A DNA stretch of 64,000 nucleotides from JABDOU01 sp041567895 (GCA_041567895.1 JBFGAX010000004.1:1-64000); one strand, 5' to 3'; counted from the first letter of the stretch, positions 51,246 through 60,299 are shown. Notes: generated by a model from the letters alone, not told the origin. Numbers and translations: made by a program.

Positions 51246-53282
51246 ATGGTGGAATCTGCCGCTATCGCAAGCGAACAACCGATTCCAGAATGGGTCGACC
51301 GGCTTTCCTGGTTCCATGCGCGCATTCGACAGGCGCTCGACGCAGGTGTCGGTGAAGTCCTTCAGTTTGCGGTTGACGCCGTCGCCACTCTGCTCGCCGC
51401 AGATCAGGCAAGCCTTCACGTTTTTGAGCCGAGCATTCGCGATGTTCGACGGTCGGTGGTCGGCGGGCCGCAGCCCGGATTGTTCCGTGAACGCCCGTAC
51501 GATGGTCACATCAACGGCCCCAGCGGCATGGCGTTTGCTCACGATTCAGCCGTGATTGTCGATCCACACGTCCTCACCGAGCACGATCGCACCATGATCG
51601 GCTCGATGCTGATTGCCCCGATTCCGCTCCGCGCGGGCACCACCGCAACCATCGCTGTAGTCAACCGCTCAGGCTCACGGAGATTCGTGAAGTCGGACGT
51701 CACGACGATGAGCATTGTGGCTCACGAACTCGGAATGCTCATCGATAGCCACGAACGCCTTGCCGCCGAGAAGAGCCAACGACGCCTTGCTGAGTCGCTT
51801 CGGGAGGTGACATCGTCCATGGTCTCTTCGCTCGACTTCACAGCCGTGCTCGGGGCGTTATTGAATGGTCTCGAGCCGATGATGCAGTTCACGGCTGCCT
51901 CGGTGTTGCTGCGCGAGGGCGAGATGATGCGAGTCATGGCAACACACGGTATAGAAGACGCAACGGAGATTCAGAAGTCGTTTTTCAAGGTCGCCAGCCA
52001 TCCCATCCTCAAAGAGGTCGTGGAGACCCAGGGCCACGTTGTGGTTCACGGCCTCTCAGCAGATCAGGCCCCGGTGTACGCGGGTATAGGCAACATCGAG
52101 CACTTCATTGCCATGCCGCTCGTGTCACGCAACCGCGTCATCGGGGTCCTGACCGTGAGTCGATCCCAGGGCGAGCCCTTTGACCTCGAAGAGCTCATCG
52201 TGCTCGATGCCTTTTCCGTTCAGGGTGCGGTTGCCATCCAGAATGCCAGGCTGTTCCAATCGACTCAGGAGTCGCTTGCAAAAACAGAGACGCTGTATCA
52301 AACCGCACAAGCGCTCATCGCCTTCGATTCGCTGACCGAAATGCTTCAAACGGTCGTCGATGGCGCGGCTCGTTCGATCCCGGCCAGACAGGTCTCGCTG
52401 CAGACAGTGAGTTTGCGGGAGCGACGGATCATTCATTTCGTTCGTGGGGGCGAGGACCGCAACGGAATCGCGTCCGTCAACTTTGAAGAATTGTGGGACG
52501 GCCTCGGCGGGTGGGTGTTACGCAACAAAGAGCCTGTGATCTCGAATGCCGACGATGATGAGCGTCGGGAAGGGGCTCTGGCGCGCAAACGAGCACGGAA
52601 CGCTCGGCTCGGCTCGCGCATGGTGGTCCCCGTCAGGTTCCGGGGGAAACTCTTCGGTGTCATGCAAGCGGCCAAGATGCGTGGCGAACCGGACTTTGAT
52701 CGGCGCGATCTGGAACTTCTGGGCGCCATGGCAAACCAGGCGGCGATGGCGGTTGAGAACGCACGGCTTTTCGACGAGGTGCAACGGCTGGCCAACACCG
52801 ACGAGCTCACCGGTCTCTCGAATCGTCGCGACCTGTTCGATCGTGGCCAGCGCGAGCTGGATCGATCGGTTCGTAGTGAGCAACCTGTTAGCGCACTCAT
52901 GCTCGACATCGATAGCTTCAAAGCCGTGAACGACACTCATGGCCACTCCATAGGAGACGAAGTTCTCCGAGAAATCGCAGCTCGGATCCAGGGAGCCGTT
53001 CGTGATGTAGACATTGTCGGACGCTACGGGGGCGAGGAGTTCGCGGTCGTGTTGCCGGAGACAGAACTCGACATCGCGCTCGTTGTCGCCGAGAGAGTGA
53101 GGAATGCGATTTCCAATCGGCCCTTCGAGACGGGAGCCGGTTCGCTCGACATTCGAGCTTCGCTCGGCGTCGCCCAGGCTGACAAGCGAGGCGGAGAGAC
53201 GATCGGTCATCTGTTGGATCGAGCCGATACGGCCATGTACGTAGCAAAGACCGACGGCGGTGATCTCGTCAAGGCCGCCTGA
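51246..53282 (+). CDS. Multi-GAF diguanylate cyclase (GGDEF)
   Basis: A 678-residue soluble protein that should make cyclic di-GMP. Three GAF-like sensor regions span about 15-165, 185-340 and 350-505, each with a typical end such as IAMPLVSRNRVIGVLTVSR. The C-terminal GGDEF domain (about 515-675) has ANTDELTGLSNRRDLFDR, the Mg-binding DIDSFKAVNDTHGHSIGD, and the active-site motif GGEEF (595-599), so it is predicted active. No RxxD inhibitory site is obvious before it. ATG 51246 is chosen for its GAGAGGTGA ribosome site. Confidence 0.9.
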   Translation: MVESAAIASEQPIPEWVDRLSWFHARIRQALDAGVGEVLQFAVDAVATLLAADQASLHVFEPSIRDVRRSVVGGPQPGLFRERPYDGHINGPSGMAFAHDSAVIVDPHVLTEHDRTMIGSMLIAPIPLRAGTTATIAVVNRSGSRRFVKSDVTTMSIVAHELGMLIDSHERLAAEKSQRRLAESLREVTSSMVSSLDFTAVLGALLNGLEPMMQFTAASVLLREGEMMRVMATHGIEDATEIQKSFFKVASHPILKEVVETQGHVVVHGLSADQAPVYAGIGNIEHFIAMPLVSRNRVIGVLTVSRSQGEPFDLEELIVLDAFSVQGAVAIQNARLFQSTQESLAKTETLYQTAQALIAFDSLTEMLQTVVDGAARSIPARQVSLQTVSLRERRIIHFVRGGEDRNGIASVNFEELWDGLGGWVLRNKEPVISNADDDERREGALARKRARNARLGSRMVVPVRFRGKLFGVMQAAKMRGEPDFDRRDLELLGAMANQAAMAVENARLFDEVQRLANTDELTGLSNRRDLFDRGQRELDRSVRSEQPVSALMLDIDSFKAVNDTHGHSIGDEVLREIAARIQGAVRDVDIVGRYGGEEFAVVLPETELDIALVVAERVRNAISNRPFETGAGSLDIRASLGVAQADKRGGETIGHLLDRADTAMYVAKTDGGDLVKAA

Positions 53283-53291
53283 ACATCCACA

Positions 53292-53765
53292 TCAGTACGC
53301 GCCGTCGAGCTTGCGGTGATCCCAGCTGATGATCGACACGGGGTCCACGGTGACGGCCGTGTTCTTGGAAGCATGCGATCCGAGCGCTGCCTCGATGAGC
53401 TCCGCATCGGGATCCTCCACTCCGAGCAGACGATATTTTCGGGCTATGTCGCCATAGATGCGGAGAACGACATCGCGTTCGGTATCGAGTGTGGCCGTCC
53501 CTTTGATCATGACCCCTTGTAGGTCACCATATTCGACTCCCGACTCGACCAACAATGTGATCGTCGGGTCGCGGTTCAAGTTGCGGATTTTTTGGGATTT
53601 CGTGAAGCTTCGAAACGCCACCCGGCCTTCGTCATCGAGAACGAACCACATTGGCGCGACGTGTGGCCATCCATCGGGTCCGATTGTCGCAACCTGCACG
53701 GTGTGTGCCGCCGAAACGTACTGCGCTATCTCCGATTCCGTCATTGAGATGTCTTTGCGAGGCAT
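53292..53765 (-). CDS. Pyridoxamine 5'-phosphate oxidase-fold protein
   Basis: A 157-residue split-barrel flavin/deazaflavin-binding protein (PPOX class, FDOR-B-like). VQVATIGPDGWPHVAPMWFVLDD and KSQKIRNLNRDPTITLLVE are typical of actinobacterial F420- or FMN-binding members; the exact cofactor and substrate are not evident. It lies 9 bases from the converging GGDEF gene. There is no ribosome site; TAAGGT is 6 bases before the ATG. Confidence 0.82.
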   Translation of the reverse strand: MPRKDISMTESEIAQYVSAAHTVQVATIGPDGWPHVAPMWFVLDDEGRVAFRSFTKSQKIRNLNRDPTITLLVESGVEYGDLQGVMIKGTATLDTERDVVLRIYGDIARKYRLLGVEDPDAELIEAALGSHASKNTAVTVDPVSIISWDHRKLDGAY

Positions 53766-53771
53766 GGGGTC

Positions 53772-53777
53772 ACCTTA
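53772..53777 (-). promoter_or_regulatory. Candidate -10 (TAAGGT) of the PPOX-fold gene
   Basis: TAAGGT on the minus strand is exactly 6 bases before the ATG at 53765, fitting a leaderless transcript. Confidence 0.45.
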
Positions 53778-53891
53778 GGAGAACGCCTACGCTTGGCGAC
53801 GGTCGGCCAATCGGTAGACGAGCAATCCGATATCCTGAGGTGAGCCGAAACACATGTCCCTCAACAGCTGTGGGGAGACAGAAAGGCAAAC

Positions 53892-54845
53892 ATGAGTACT
53901 CCGTCAAGCGGTTACGCCGTTGACAAACAGCAGGAACCGAACCGCAAGCATGTGACCGCGCCCGACATTCGCGCTCGAAAGGGCGGTCCCAAGATCAAGA
54001 TGGTTACCGCGTATGACGCTCCATCCGCCACCATCGCCGACCGGGCTGGAGCCGACATCATCCTGGTTGGCGATTCGCTTGCCAATGTTGTCCTTGGCTT
54101 GTCAGACACCCTGACGGTCACGGTCGATGAGATGGTCCATCACACGAAAGCGGTCACCCGCACAAAGCCAAAGGCCCATGTCGTTGGCGATATGCCGTGG
54201 CTCAGCTACCACCTTTCCCCCGAAGAAGCGGTTCGCAATGCGGGGCGTTTCATCAAGGAGGGGCGGGCGGAGTCCGTGAAGCTCGAAGGAGGGCGTAACC
54301 GGCTGGCGGCGATCGAGGCGATCATCGCTGCGGAAATACCGGTGATGGGGCACCTCGGACTCACGCCTCAGTCCGTGAACGCCATGGGGGGCTACAAGGT
54401 GCAGGGCAAGGGAGTCGAGAAGGCTCGGCAGTTGATCAATGATGCCAAGGTTCTCCAGAACGCCGGCGTGTACGCCATCGTTCTCGAGGGAGTCCCAACA
54501 CTTCTCGGCCAGCTGATCACAAAGGAAATCGATGTTCCGACGATCGGGATCGGGGCCGGACCGCATACAGACGGTCAGGTACTCGTATATCACGATCTTC
54601 TTGGTCTCCATGATCAACGCGTTGCCAAGTTCGTCCGCAAATACGCCAATCTTTACGAAGCCTCTCTCGAAGCCGTCACACATTTCTTTGCGGATGTCGA
54701 GGCGGGGGTGTTCCCGTCCGATGACGAGGCTTATGAGATGCCGGAAGATGCTGAAGCCGCCCTCTTTTCCGATGAAGATCTGCGCAACATCAATTTCGGC
54801 GAAGACGGCACGGTAGGTGGTGAGTCATCCGGCGGCTTGTTTTAG
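53892..54845 (+). CDS. panB: 3-methyl-2-oxobutanoate hydroxymethyltransferase
   Basis: First committed step of pantothenate synthesis: transfers a hydroxymethyl group from methylene-tetrahydrofolate to 2-oxoisovalerate. MVTAYDAPSATIADRAGADIILVGDSLANVVLG, ESVKLEGG, GHLGLTPQSVNAMGG and IGIGAGPHTDGQVLV are family motifs with the metal-ligand Asp residues. The 317-residue length includes a ~40-residue acidic C-terminal extension (after FFADVEAGVFPSDDEAYEMP). The ATG follows AAAGG. No panC or panD is adjacent. Confidence 0.95.
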   Translation: MSTPSSGYAVDKQQEPNRKHVTAPDIRARKGGPKIKMVTAYDAPSATIADRAGADIILVGDSLANVVLGLSDTLTVTVDEMVHHTKAVTRTKPKAHVVGDMPWLSYHLSPEEAVRNAGRFIKEGRAESVKLEGGRNRLAAIEAIIAAEIPVMGHLGLTPQSVNAMGGYKVQGKGVEKARQLINDAKVLQNAGVYAIVLEGVPTLLGQLITKEIDVPTIGIGAGPHTDGQVLVYHDLLGLHDQRVAKFVRKYANLYEASLEAVTHFFADVEAGVFPSDDEAYEMPEDAEAALFSDEDLRNINFGEDGTVGGESSGGLF

Positions 54846-55396
54846 CTGTCCTCGTCGTTTTGTCCGCTTGTGCCACGGCTGAACCGACAGTCGACGTTTC
54901 GTCGACGACGGTTCTTGCGCCGGATTCGACGACCGCTGACGGGTCGGGTGCTACAACCCGCTTGCCGGAGATCACGAGTACAACGGAATCCATTACGACC
55001 GAACTGCCTGTCGACCGGGGCGACGTGTCCGTCGCGTTCCCGATCACATCGATTGTCATCGCCGGTGTCCCCTACGTCGTGGCCCTGGCGGCCGATCCGG
55101 ATCTACGAGCGCAAGGCCTGATGGGTGTCACCAGCCTCGGGGACCTGGACGGCATGCTGTTCGAGTTTCCCGAGGAGTCAGAGCTCTCCTTCTGGATGAA
55201 AGACACGTTGATCAGTCTCGACATCGCCTTTTTTGACGAAGAGGCATCGCTCGTGTCGGTTCAGACGATGACGCCTTGCACGTCGGATCCGTGCGAGTTG
55301 TACGGGTCGGGGGAACCCGCCAGGTACGCGGTCGAGGTACCTGCCGGGTTGTTTGACAACTTGCCCTCCGATGCAATGTTGATCGTTGGGCGCTGA
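54827..55396 (+). CDS. DUF192 lipoprotein with no canonical start upstream of its signal peptide
   Basis: The C-terminal ~120 residues are a DUF192 domain (VALAADPDLRAQGLMGVTSLGDLDGMLFEF, FWMKDTLISLDIAFFDE, ARYAVEVPAGLFDNL). Upstream in the same frame the sequence encodes RRLVLAVLVVLSACA, a lipoprotein signal with lipobox LSAC. The only ATG/GTG/TTG before the domain is TTG 54860, which would cut the signal peptide off; a stop at 54821-54823 bounds the frame. The start I show is ATC at 54827, preceded by AGGTGG, inside the end of panB. A non-canonical start, a frameshift or a sequence error are the options. Function of DUF192 is unknown. Confidence 0.65.
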   Translation: MRRLVLAVLVVLSACATAEPTVDVSSTTVLAPDSTTADGSGATTRLPEITSTTESITTELPVDRGDVSVAFPITSIVIAGVPYVVALAADPDLRAQGLMGVTSLGDLDGMLFEFPEESELSFWMKDTLISLDIAFFDEEASLVSVQTMTPCTSDPCELYGSGEPARYAVEVPAGLFDNLPSDAMLIVGR

Positions 55397-55455
55397 CAAC
55401 ATCCTCTGGCCACAATCGAGATAGGCCGGGTACACTGCGGCCGCACATTCCTGCT

Positions 55456-55510
55456 CCCGGATATACCGGGGGCCTCTCTACCGGGATCTCGCGTCGTTCG
55501 ATGTCGAGAT
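55456..55510 (+). promoter_or_regulatory. rpsF leader structure, possible S6:S18 autoregulatory site
   Basis: Two hairpins precede rpsF: CCCGG-ATATA-CCGGG (55456-55470), and ATCTCG (55486-55491) with CGAGAT (55505-55510). CCG-rich hairpins before rpsF are known binding sites of the S6:S18 complex in many bacteria. Here the repeated ACCGGG fits that idea, but I cannot confirm the exact motif. A TACACT -10 candidate lies at 55431-55436. Confidence 0.4.
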
Positions 55511-55541
55511 GGCGCGGTGATTGTCCAGAGGAGGTAACACG

Positions 55542-55850
55542 ATGCGCAGCTATGAGCTGATGATCATCCACCGGCCTGAGTTGGCCGAAGCGGATGTTCG
55601 CACAGCGGTTGGTCAAGCCGAACAGGCCTTGAAGGCCAACGGGGCAGAGATCACCAACACCGAATTCTGGGGTAAACGACGCTTTGCCTACGAAATCGAC
55701 CATCTCAACGAGGGCTATTACTCGGTCCTCGCGTTCAACGCCGAAGGTGGCGCCTCCGACCAGGTTGAACGAGCATTGTCTATCAGCGATGCTGTTGTAC
55801 GCCACAAGGTCATTCGGATGGACAACAGAAAACGTGTCCCATCGGCGTGA
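55542..55850 (+). CDS. rpsF: 30S ribosomal protein S6
   Basis: Small-subunit protein that binds 16S rRNA with S18. The 102-residue product begins MRSYELMIIHRPEL and has FWGKRRFAYEIDHLNEGYYSVLAF, the family signature. ATG 55542 is selected for the excellent AGGAGG site 7 bases upstream; the frame opens seven codons earlier. First gene of rpsF-ssb-rpsR-rplI. Confidence 0.97.
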   Translation: MRSYELMIIHRPELAEADVRTAVGQAEQALKANGAEITNTEFWGKRRFAYEIDHLNEGYYSVLAFNAEGGASDQVERALSISDAVVRHKVIRMDNRKRVPSA

Positions 55851-55890
55851 CACAATGGGAAGCGCTTCCCCAATCACGAAGGAGTAAGAG

Positions 55891-56334
55891 ATGAGTTCAA
55901 ACACAGTGACGTTGATCGGCAACCTGGTGGACGACCCGGAGTTGCGATTCACGCCGTCCGGCGTTGCGCTGGCCAAGATCAGAATCGCAGTCAACCGCCG
56001 GTGGCAGCAGAACAACGAATGGCAGGAGGAGACCAGCTTCTTCGGTGGAACCCTGTGGCGGGAAGCGGCAGAGAATGCGGCCGAGAGCCTGCAGAAGGGG
56101 ATGCGAATCATCATGACTGGCAGCCTCGAGCAGCGGACCTGGGAAACCCAGGACGGCGAGAAGCGCTCCGTTGTCGAGATTCGAATCGACGAGATCGGAC
56201 CGTCGCTGCGGTGGGCGACAGCGGCCGTCACCAAGACGCCGAGGCAGGGCAGTGGCGACTTTTCTGGCGACAAGCCGGTAGCAGCCGCACCCGTCGCCCG
56301 CGAGGAGTGGGGTCCCGACGAGGCCCCCTTCTAA
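55891..56334 (+). CDS. ssb: Single-stranded DNA-binding protein
   Basis: Protects single-stranded DNA in replication and repair. The 147-residue protein has the OB-fold (NTVTLIGNLVDDPELRFTPSGVALAKIRIAVNRRW, GTLWREAAENAAESLQKGMRIIMTGSLEQRTWE), a short low-complexity linker and the acidic tip DEAPF that recruits partner proteins. Strong ribosome site GAAGGAGTAAGAG. Standard position between rpsF and rpsR. Confidence 0.97.
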   Translation: MSSNTVTLIGNLVDDPELRFTPSGVALAKIRIAVNRRWQQNNEWQEETSFFGGTLWREAAENAAESLQKGMRIIMTGSLEQRTWETQDGEKRSVVEIRIDEIGPSLRWATAAVTKTPRQGSGDFSGDKPVAAAPVAREEWGPDEAPF

Positions 56335-56364
56335 ACCGTACCCCAGTTCAAGTAGGAGAAAGCA

Positions 56365-56658
56365 ATGGGAAAGAAACGTCCACAGGCAAACGCCAAACGC
56401 CGCAAGGACTTTGGTCCGCCGAAAAAAAAGGGTCCGTGCCCGATTTGTAACACCGGAATCGATTACAAGGACACCGCGACCGTTCGGAAATACGTGTCGG
56501 ATCGTGGCAAGATCCGAAGCAGGCGTGTGAGTGGCCTTTGTGGAGCGTGCCAGAGAGAGGTGGCTCGCGCCGTCAAGAATGCTCGTGAATTGGCGTTGAT
56601 CCCATACATCGCGCCCGGTGGGAAGCCCACCGGAAGGGGTGGAGGACGTAGCCGATGA
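56365..56658 (+). CDS. rpsR: 30S ribosomal protein S18 (zinc-binding form)
   Basis: Binds next to S6 on the small-subunit platform. The 97-residue protein keeps four cysteines, CPICNTG and CGACQRE, so it is a zinc-ribbon (C+) version. IDYKDTATVRKYVSDRGKIRSRRVSGLC is the conserved core. It ends in a GRGGGRSR tail. Ribosome site AGTAGGAGAAAGCA. The stop overlaps the rplI ATG by 4 bases. Confidence 0.97.
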   Translation: MGKKRPQANAKRRKDFGPPKKKGPCPICNTGIDYKDTATVRKYVSDRGKIRSRRVSGLCGACQREVARAVKNARELALIPYIAPGGKPTGRGGGRSR

Positions 56659-57101
56659 AGATCATCCTCATGGATACCGTTGCCGACCTCGGCCAGAAGG
56701 GTGACGTTGTGGATGTTGCGGATGGCTATGCCCGCAACTACCTGTTGCCGAAGTCCCTGGCGGTAAAGGCTTCGCGCGGTTCGCTGAGGCAGGCGGAGGC
56801 TCTCCGGGTGGCACGCGAAGATGCAGAGCGCAAAGCTCGCGAAGAGCTCGACCGTCTCAAAGGAATGCTCGTGGGTACGAGAGTGGTCATTGCGGCGCGT
56901 GCAGGTGATGAGGGCAAGTTGTTTGGCTCTATCGGAAACGGTGACATCTCGGAAGCGATCAAGCGTTTCATTGGCGTTGAAATCGATCGCAAGAAGATCG
57001 AAATCAACGAACCGATTCGCTCGATCGGTCTCCACGAGGTCACGGTACACCTCCATCAGGACGTCTCTTTTCCGGTGAGTCTCGACGTCATCCCGGCCTA
57101 G
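56655..57101 (+). CDS. rplI: 50S ribosomal protein L9
   Basis: Large-subunit protein with two globular domains joined by a long helix. The 148-residue product opens KIILMDTVADLGQKGDVVDVADGYARNYLLPKSLA, the L9 signature, then a charged helix (ALRVAREDAERKAREELDRLKG) and the C-terminal domain (LFGSIGNGDISEAIKRFIGVEIDRKKIEI). Coupled to rpsR by ATGA overlap. A non-coding gap of 349 bases follows. Confidence 0.97.
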   Translation: MKIILMDTVADLGQKGDVVDVADGYARNYLLPKSLAVKASRGSLRQAEALRVAREDAERKAREELDRLKGMLVGTRVVIAARAGDEGKLFGSIGNGDISEAIKRFIGVEIDRKKIEINEPIRSIGLHEVTVHLHQDVSFPVSLDVIPA

Positions 57102-57450
57102 AAGCCTTTCGAGGGCGAGCGTCCATTTCGTCGCCAGGATTCTTTTCGCGGCAATGCCCCCGCCGACTGATGGCTTGAGTAGGTTCTGGTGGCCGGCACC
57201 GGCCGGATGACAGCGACATTTCCGTGATACCACCTTCCCCCGTATCTCCTAACGGCGCTCAGGCCGGAGAGGTGCTTCCCGATCAGGAAATCTCGAAAGA
57301 GGACATTTCGAAACGAGAATTCGTGTCACAACGTCCGGGTACGTTTTGGAGCACGACGCAGCGGGACCACGATGCATCAACTGCAACAGACTGTCGGGGG
57401 GCAGATTCAATATCGGGTGAGTAATCCCCACAGCGCTGGCTCAGGTCGGC
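57102..57450. other. Intergenic region between rplI and dnaB
   Basis: No gene is supported here. A GGCCGG-CA-CCGGCC inverted repeat (57191-57204) could help end the ribosomal transcript, and TCTCG/CGAGA (around 57288-57315) could form a weak hairpin. A 66-codon open frame (57224-57424) has no recognisable family, signal or ribosome site. The stretch probably carries the dnaB promoter and leader. Confidence 0.5.
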
Positions 57451-58797
57451 GTGGATAGAGATATGGACCGGGCCATGCGCCGGGTCCCGCCTTCCAACCT
57501 GGAGGCGGAGGAATCCGTGCTGGGCGCGGTCATGCTCTCGGTGGACGCGGCAAACACCGTGATGGACAGGCTTCATCCGGGAGATTTCTATCAGCCGTCG
57601 CACCAGGCGATCTTCGAAGCCGTATTGCGCCTCTATGACGCAAACCACCCGATCGATGCGATCACGGTGGCGGAACAGCTGAGGCGTCAGGAAGAACTCG
57701 ACCGGGTGGGGGGAGTCTCCTACCTGACGCGTCTCATTGACAGCGTCCCTACCGCGTCGAACGTCGACTATTACAGCAAAATCGTCGAGGAGGCCTCACT
57801 TCGGCGCAACCTGATGCGGTCGGGATCAGAGGTGAGCGATTTGGCCTTTCTGATCGACAAGGACATCTCAGATGTACTCGATCTCGCCGAGAAATCGGTG
57901 TTCAGCGTTGCCGATCGCAGAATTGGCGACGGTCTCATACCCGTCAAGCCACTGCTTTCGACGACCCTCGAGTCCATTGAAGCGCTGGGCGAAGCCGGCG
58001 GACAGATGGCGGGAATGGCGACGGGATTCAAGGACCTTGATGCCAAGCTCACCGGCCTGGCTCCCGGAAATCTCGTGATCATCGCCGCCCGCCCGGGCAT
58101 GGGTAAGAGCGCGCTCGCGACATCGATGGCATTCAACATGGCTGCCGAGGGGCATTCGATAGCCATGTTCACCATGGAGATGAGCCGCCATGAAGTGGTG
58201 CAGCGCTTGCTGTGCTCGGTTGGTCGTATTGACTCGATGAAACTTCGGGCCGGCAATCTCACCGACCGTGACTGGCAATCGGTTGCCAGAGCGGCAGGTC
58301 GTCTGCACGAGGCCCCCATCTTCATCGACGACTCGGGTCAACTCACGGTTACCGAAGTTCGCGCGAAATGCAGGCGGATGAAGCGTTCTCACGGGTTGGA
58401 TCTCGTGGTGGTCGATTACCTCCAGCTCATGTCTGCGGGATCACGGTCTGAGAATCGCCAGCAAGAGATCTCCGAGATCAGCCGGGGACTCAAGGCTCTC
58501 GGGACCGAGCTCGATGTGCCCATCGTTGCACTCTCTCAGCTGAACCGTGCGATGGAGCAGAGACAAGATAAGCGACCGATGCTTTCTGACCTTCGTGAGT
58601 CGGGCGCTCTCGAACAGGATGCCGACATCGTGATGTTCATTTACCGCGACGAGTACTACCACCCAGAAAGTGTCGAGACCAGGGGGATTGCCGAGGTCAA
58701 TGTCGCCAAACACCGGGCTGGCGCCACGGGGATGGTGCGTATGACATTTCTGCCAGAGTTCACCCTCTTTTCCGACATCGGTCGCGACGCCATGTAG
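57451..58797 (+). CDS. dnaB: Replicative DNA helicase DnaB
   Basis: Hexameric helicase that unwinds DNA at the replication fork. N-terminal domain (VPPSNLEAEESVLGAVMLS, about residues 12-115), linker, then the RecA-type ATPase: Walker A ARPGMGKS (about 212-219), FTMEMSRHEVVQRLLC, Walker B LVVVDYLQLM, ALSQLNRAMEQR, and DLRESGALEQDADIVMFIYRDEYYH. No intein is present, though actinobacterial dnaB often carries one. The start is GTG 57451; ATG 57463 is also possible. Length 448 is normal. Confidence 0.96.
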   Translation: MDRDMDRAMRRVPPSNLEAEESVLGAVMLSVDAANTVMDRLHPGDFYQPSHQAIFEAVLRLYDANHPIDAITVAEQLRRQEELDRVGGVSYLTRLIDSVPTASNVDYYSKIVEEASLRRNLMRSGSEVSDLAFLIDKDISDVLDLAEKSVFSVADRRIGDGLIPVKPLLSTTLESIEALGEAGGQMAGMATGFKDLDAKLTGLAPGNLVIIAARPGMGKSALATSMAFNMAAEGHSIAMFTMEMSRHEVVQRLLCSVGRIDSMKLRAGNLTDRDWQSVARAAGRLHEAPIFIDDSGQLTVTEVRAKCRRMKRSHGLDLVVVDYLQLMSAGSRSENRQQEISEISRGLKALGTELDVPIVALSQLNRAMEQRQDKRPMLSDLRESGALEQDADIVMFIYRDEYYHPESVETRGIAEVNVAKHRAGATGMVRMTFLPEFTLFSDIGRDAM

Positions 58798-58830
58798 CAA
58801 TCGTTGTTTACGGGAGGCGAACAACGATTG
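58798..58830 (+). terminator. Hairpin directly after dnaB
   Basis: CAATCGTTGTT (58798-58808) pairs perfectly with AACAACGATTG (58820-58830) around an 11-base loop, starting right after the dnaB stop codon. There is no T-run after it, as is common for actinobacterial terminators. An operator-like use is less likely. Confidence 0.65.
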
Positions 58831-59027
58831 TGGAATGTGTCACGTCGACCCCTGTGCAGGACCCTTGCACCCGGGACCTTTTACCGAGTGACCGCCATAG
58901 TGTTCATCGACGCATGATTCGTGAGTGTCCAATGGTTAGTGCCTTGGCCCATTCGTGTGGAGTGGGCAGATCTCGTTGCTGACGATCGAGGCAACGAAGT
59001 CGGGCGTTCTGTAGGGTGGAGGCTGCG

Positions 59028-60299
59028 ATGAGTCACACCGATACGGTCAAGCAATTCGCCGACATGCTGTACCAGGCCATCCCACGCGTTGAGGTTGCCA
59101 TCCGTGATTGGGAAGGTACCCGGTACGGCCCCGAAGAAGCCGCGGCAACATTGGTTTTGAGCCACCCGGGTTCGCTTCGAGCTGCTCTGATCGCACCCAC
59201 CGATCTATCGGCGGGTGAGGCATACATCTATGAAGATATCGACATCGAAGGCGATATCCTCGCAGCCCTCTATCTCGGAAACGTACTTGATGAGCTTCGC
59301 AAGCAACCCCGGATGCTTGCGAAGGCTCTCAACCTCGTACGCACGTTGCCGAATGAGAGCAACCGTCGCTTGCACCGTCGCCCCCGTTTGTCTGGCAGGC
59401 TTCATTCGGTGGCTCGAGATCGCCAGGCAATCTCGAGCCACTATGACACGGGCAACGAATTCTTCTCTCTGTTTCTTGATCCTTCGAAGACGTACTCGTG
59501 CGCATATTTCCTCGATCCGCAAGAGTCTCTAGAGGTTGCTCAGCGTCGCAAACTCGATCTCGTGAGTCGAAAACTTCTCCTCAAACCGGGGCTTTCTCTG
59601 CTGGACGTGGGAAGTGGATGGGGGTCCATGCTGCTCCACGCCGGGATGAATTACGGCGTGGTCGGGCACGGGATCACGCTGAGTCATGAACAGTTCGAGG
59701 AATCAAACCGGCGGTTTGCGGACGTCGGACTCGGACATCAGCTCGCGGTGGAAATGAGGGACTACCGCGAAACGTCAGGGTCATTCGACGCCATCAGCTC
59801 AATCGGGATGTTTGAACACGTCGGGGCCGCCCAGCTCACAACCTATTTCGAAAAGATGTTCGGGTTGTTGAAGCCCGGGGGGCTGATGCTCAATCACGGG
59901 ATCACGACCCGCGAACGGCGGCGCTTACCCCGCTTGCGGGAAACGTTCGTGTCTACCCACGTGTTCCCTGACGGTGAATTACTTCCGATCGAGAACGTGA
60001 TTCAAGCCGCCGAAGACGCCGGTTTTGAAGTTCGCGATGTCGAGAGCCTCCGCATGCACTATGCCCTGACGCTGCGCAACTGGATCGCAAACCTCGAGAG
60101 CAACCGCGAGCGAGCCATCAAACTCACCAGCGAAAAGATATACCGAACATGGCGCATCTATATGGCGGGCTCGGTCGTTGGATTCGAAACGGCCGGGATA
60201 TCGGTCTACCAAATGATCCTGGCCAAGCCAAACACCCCGTGGCAGTTCGGTAGACGATGGGCCGTCGCCGAAGACGACACGGCCGGGGCGGGTTCCTGA
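59028..60299 (+). CDS. Cyclopropane-fatty-acyl-phospholipid synthase family methyltransferase
   Basis: SAM-dependent enzyme that methylenates or methylates double bonds of membrane acyl chains. The 423-residue protein has a small N-terminal domain (to about 100), then AISSHYDTGNEFFSLFLDPSKTYSCAYF, the SAM motif LLDVGSGWGSMLLHAG, GHGITLSHEQ, SIGMFEHVG and RNWIANLESNRERAIKLTSEKIYRTWRIYMAGS. ATG 59028 is chosen because GGTGGAGG precedes it. A 7-bp hairpin (58973-58997) lies just upstream. Cyclopropanation and mid-chain methylation cannot be told apart from sequence. Confidence 0.9.
   Translation: MSHTDTVKQFADMLYQAIPRVEVAIRDWEGTRYGPEEAAATLVLSHPGSLRAALIAPTDLSAGEAYIYEDIDIEGDILAALYLGNVLDELRKQPRMLAKALNLVRTLPNESNRRLHRRPRLSGRLHSVARDRQAISSHYDTGNEFFSLFLDPSKTYSCAYFLDPQESLEVAQRRKLDLVSRKLLLKPGLSLLDVGSGWGSMLLHAGMNYGVVGHGITLSHEQFEESNRRFADVGLGHQLAVEMRDYRETSGSFDAISSIGMFEHVGAAQLTTYFEKMFGLLKPGGLMLNHGITTRERRRLPRLRETFVSTHVFPDGELLPIENVIQAAEDAGFEVRDVESLRMHYALTLRNWIANLESNRERAIKLTSEKIYRTWRIYMAGSVVGFETAGISVYQMILAKPNTPWQFGRRWAVAEDDTAGAGS

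Noticed and set aside
57224..57424. A 66-codon open frame between rplI and dnaB
   Set aside because: No ribosome site, no TANNNT promoter at the usual spacing and no family resemblance; low-complexity polar composition.
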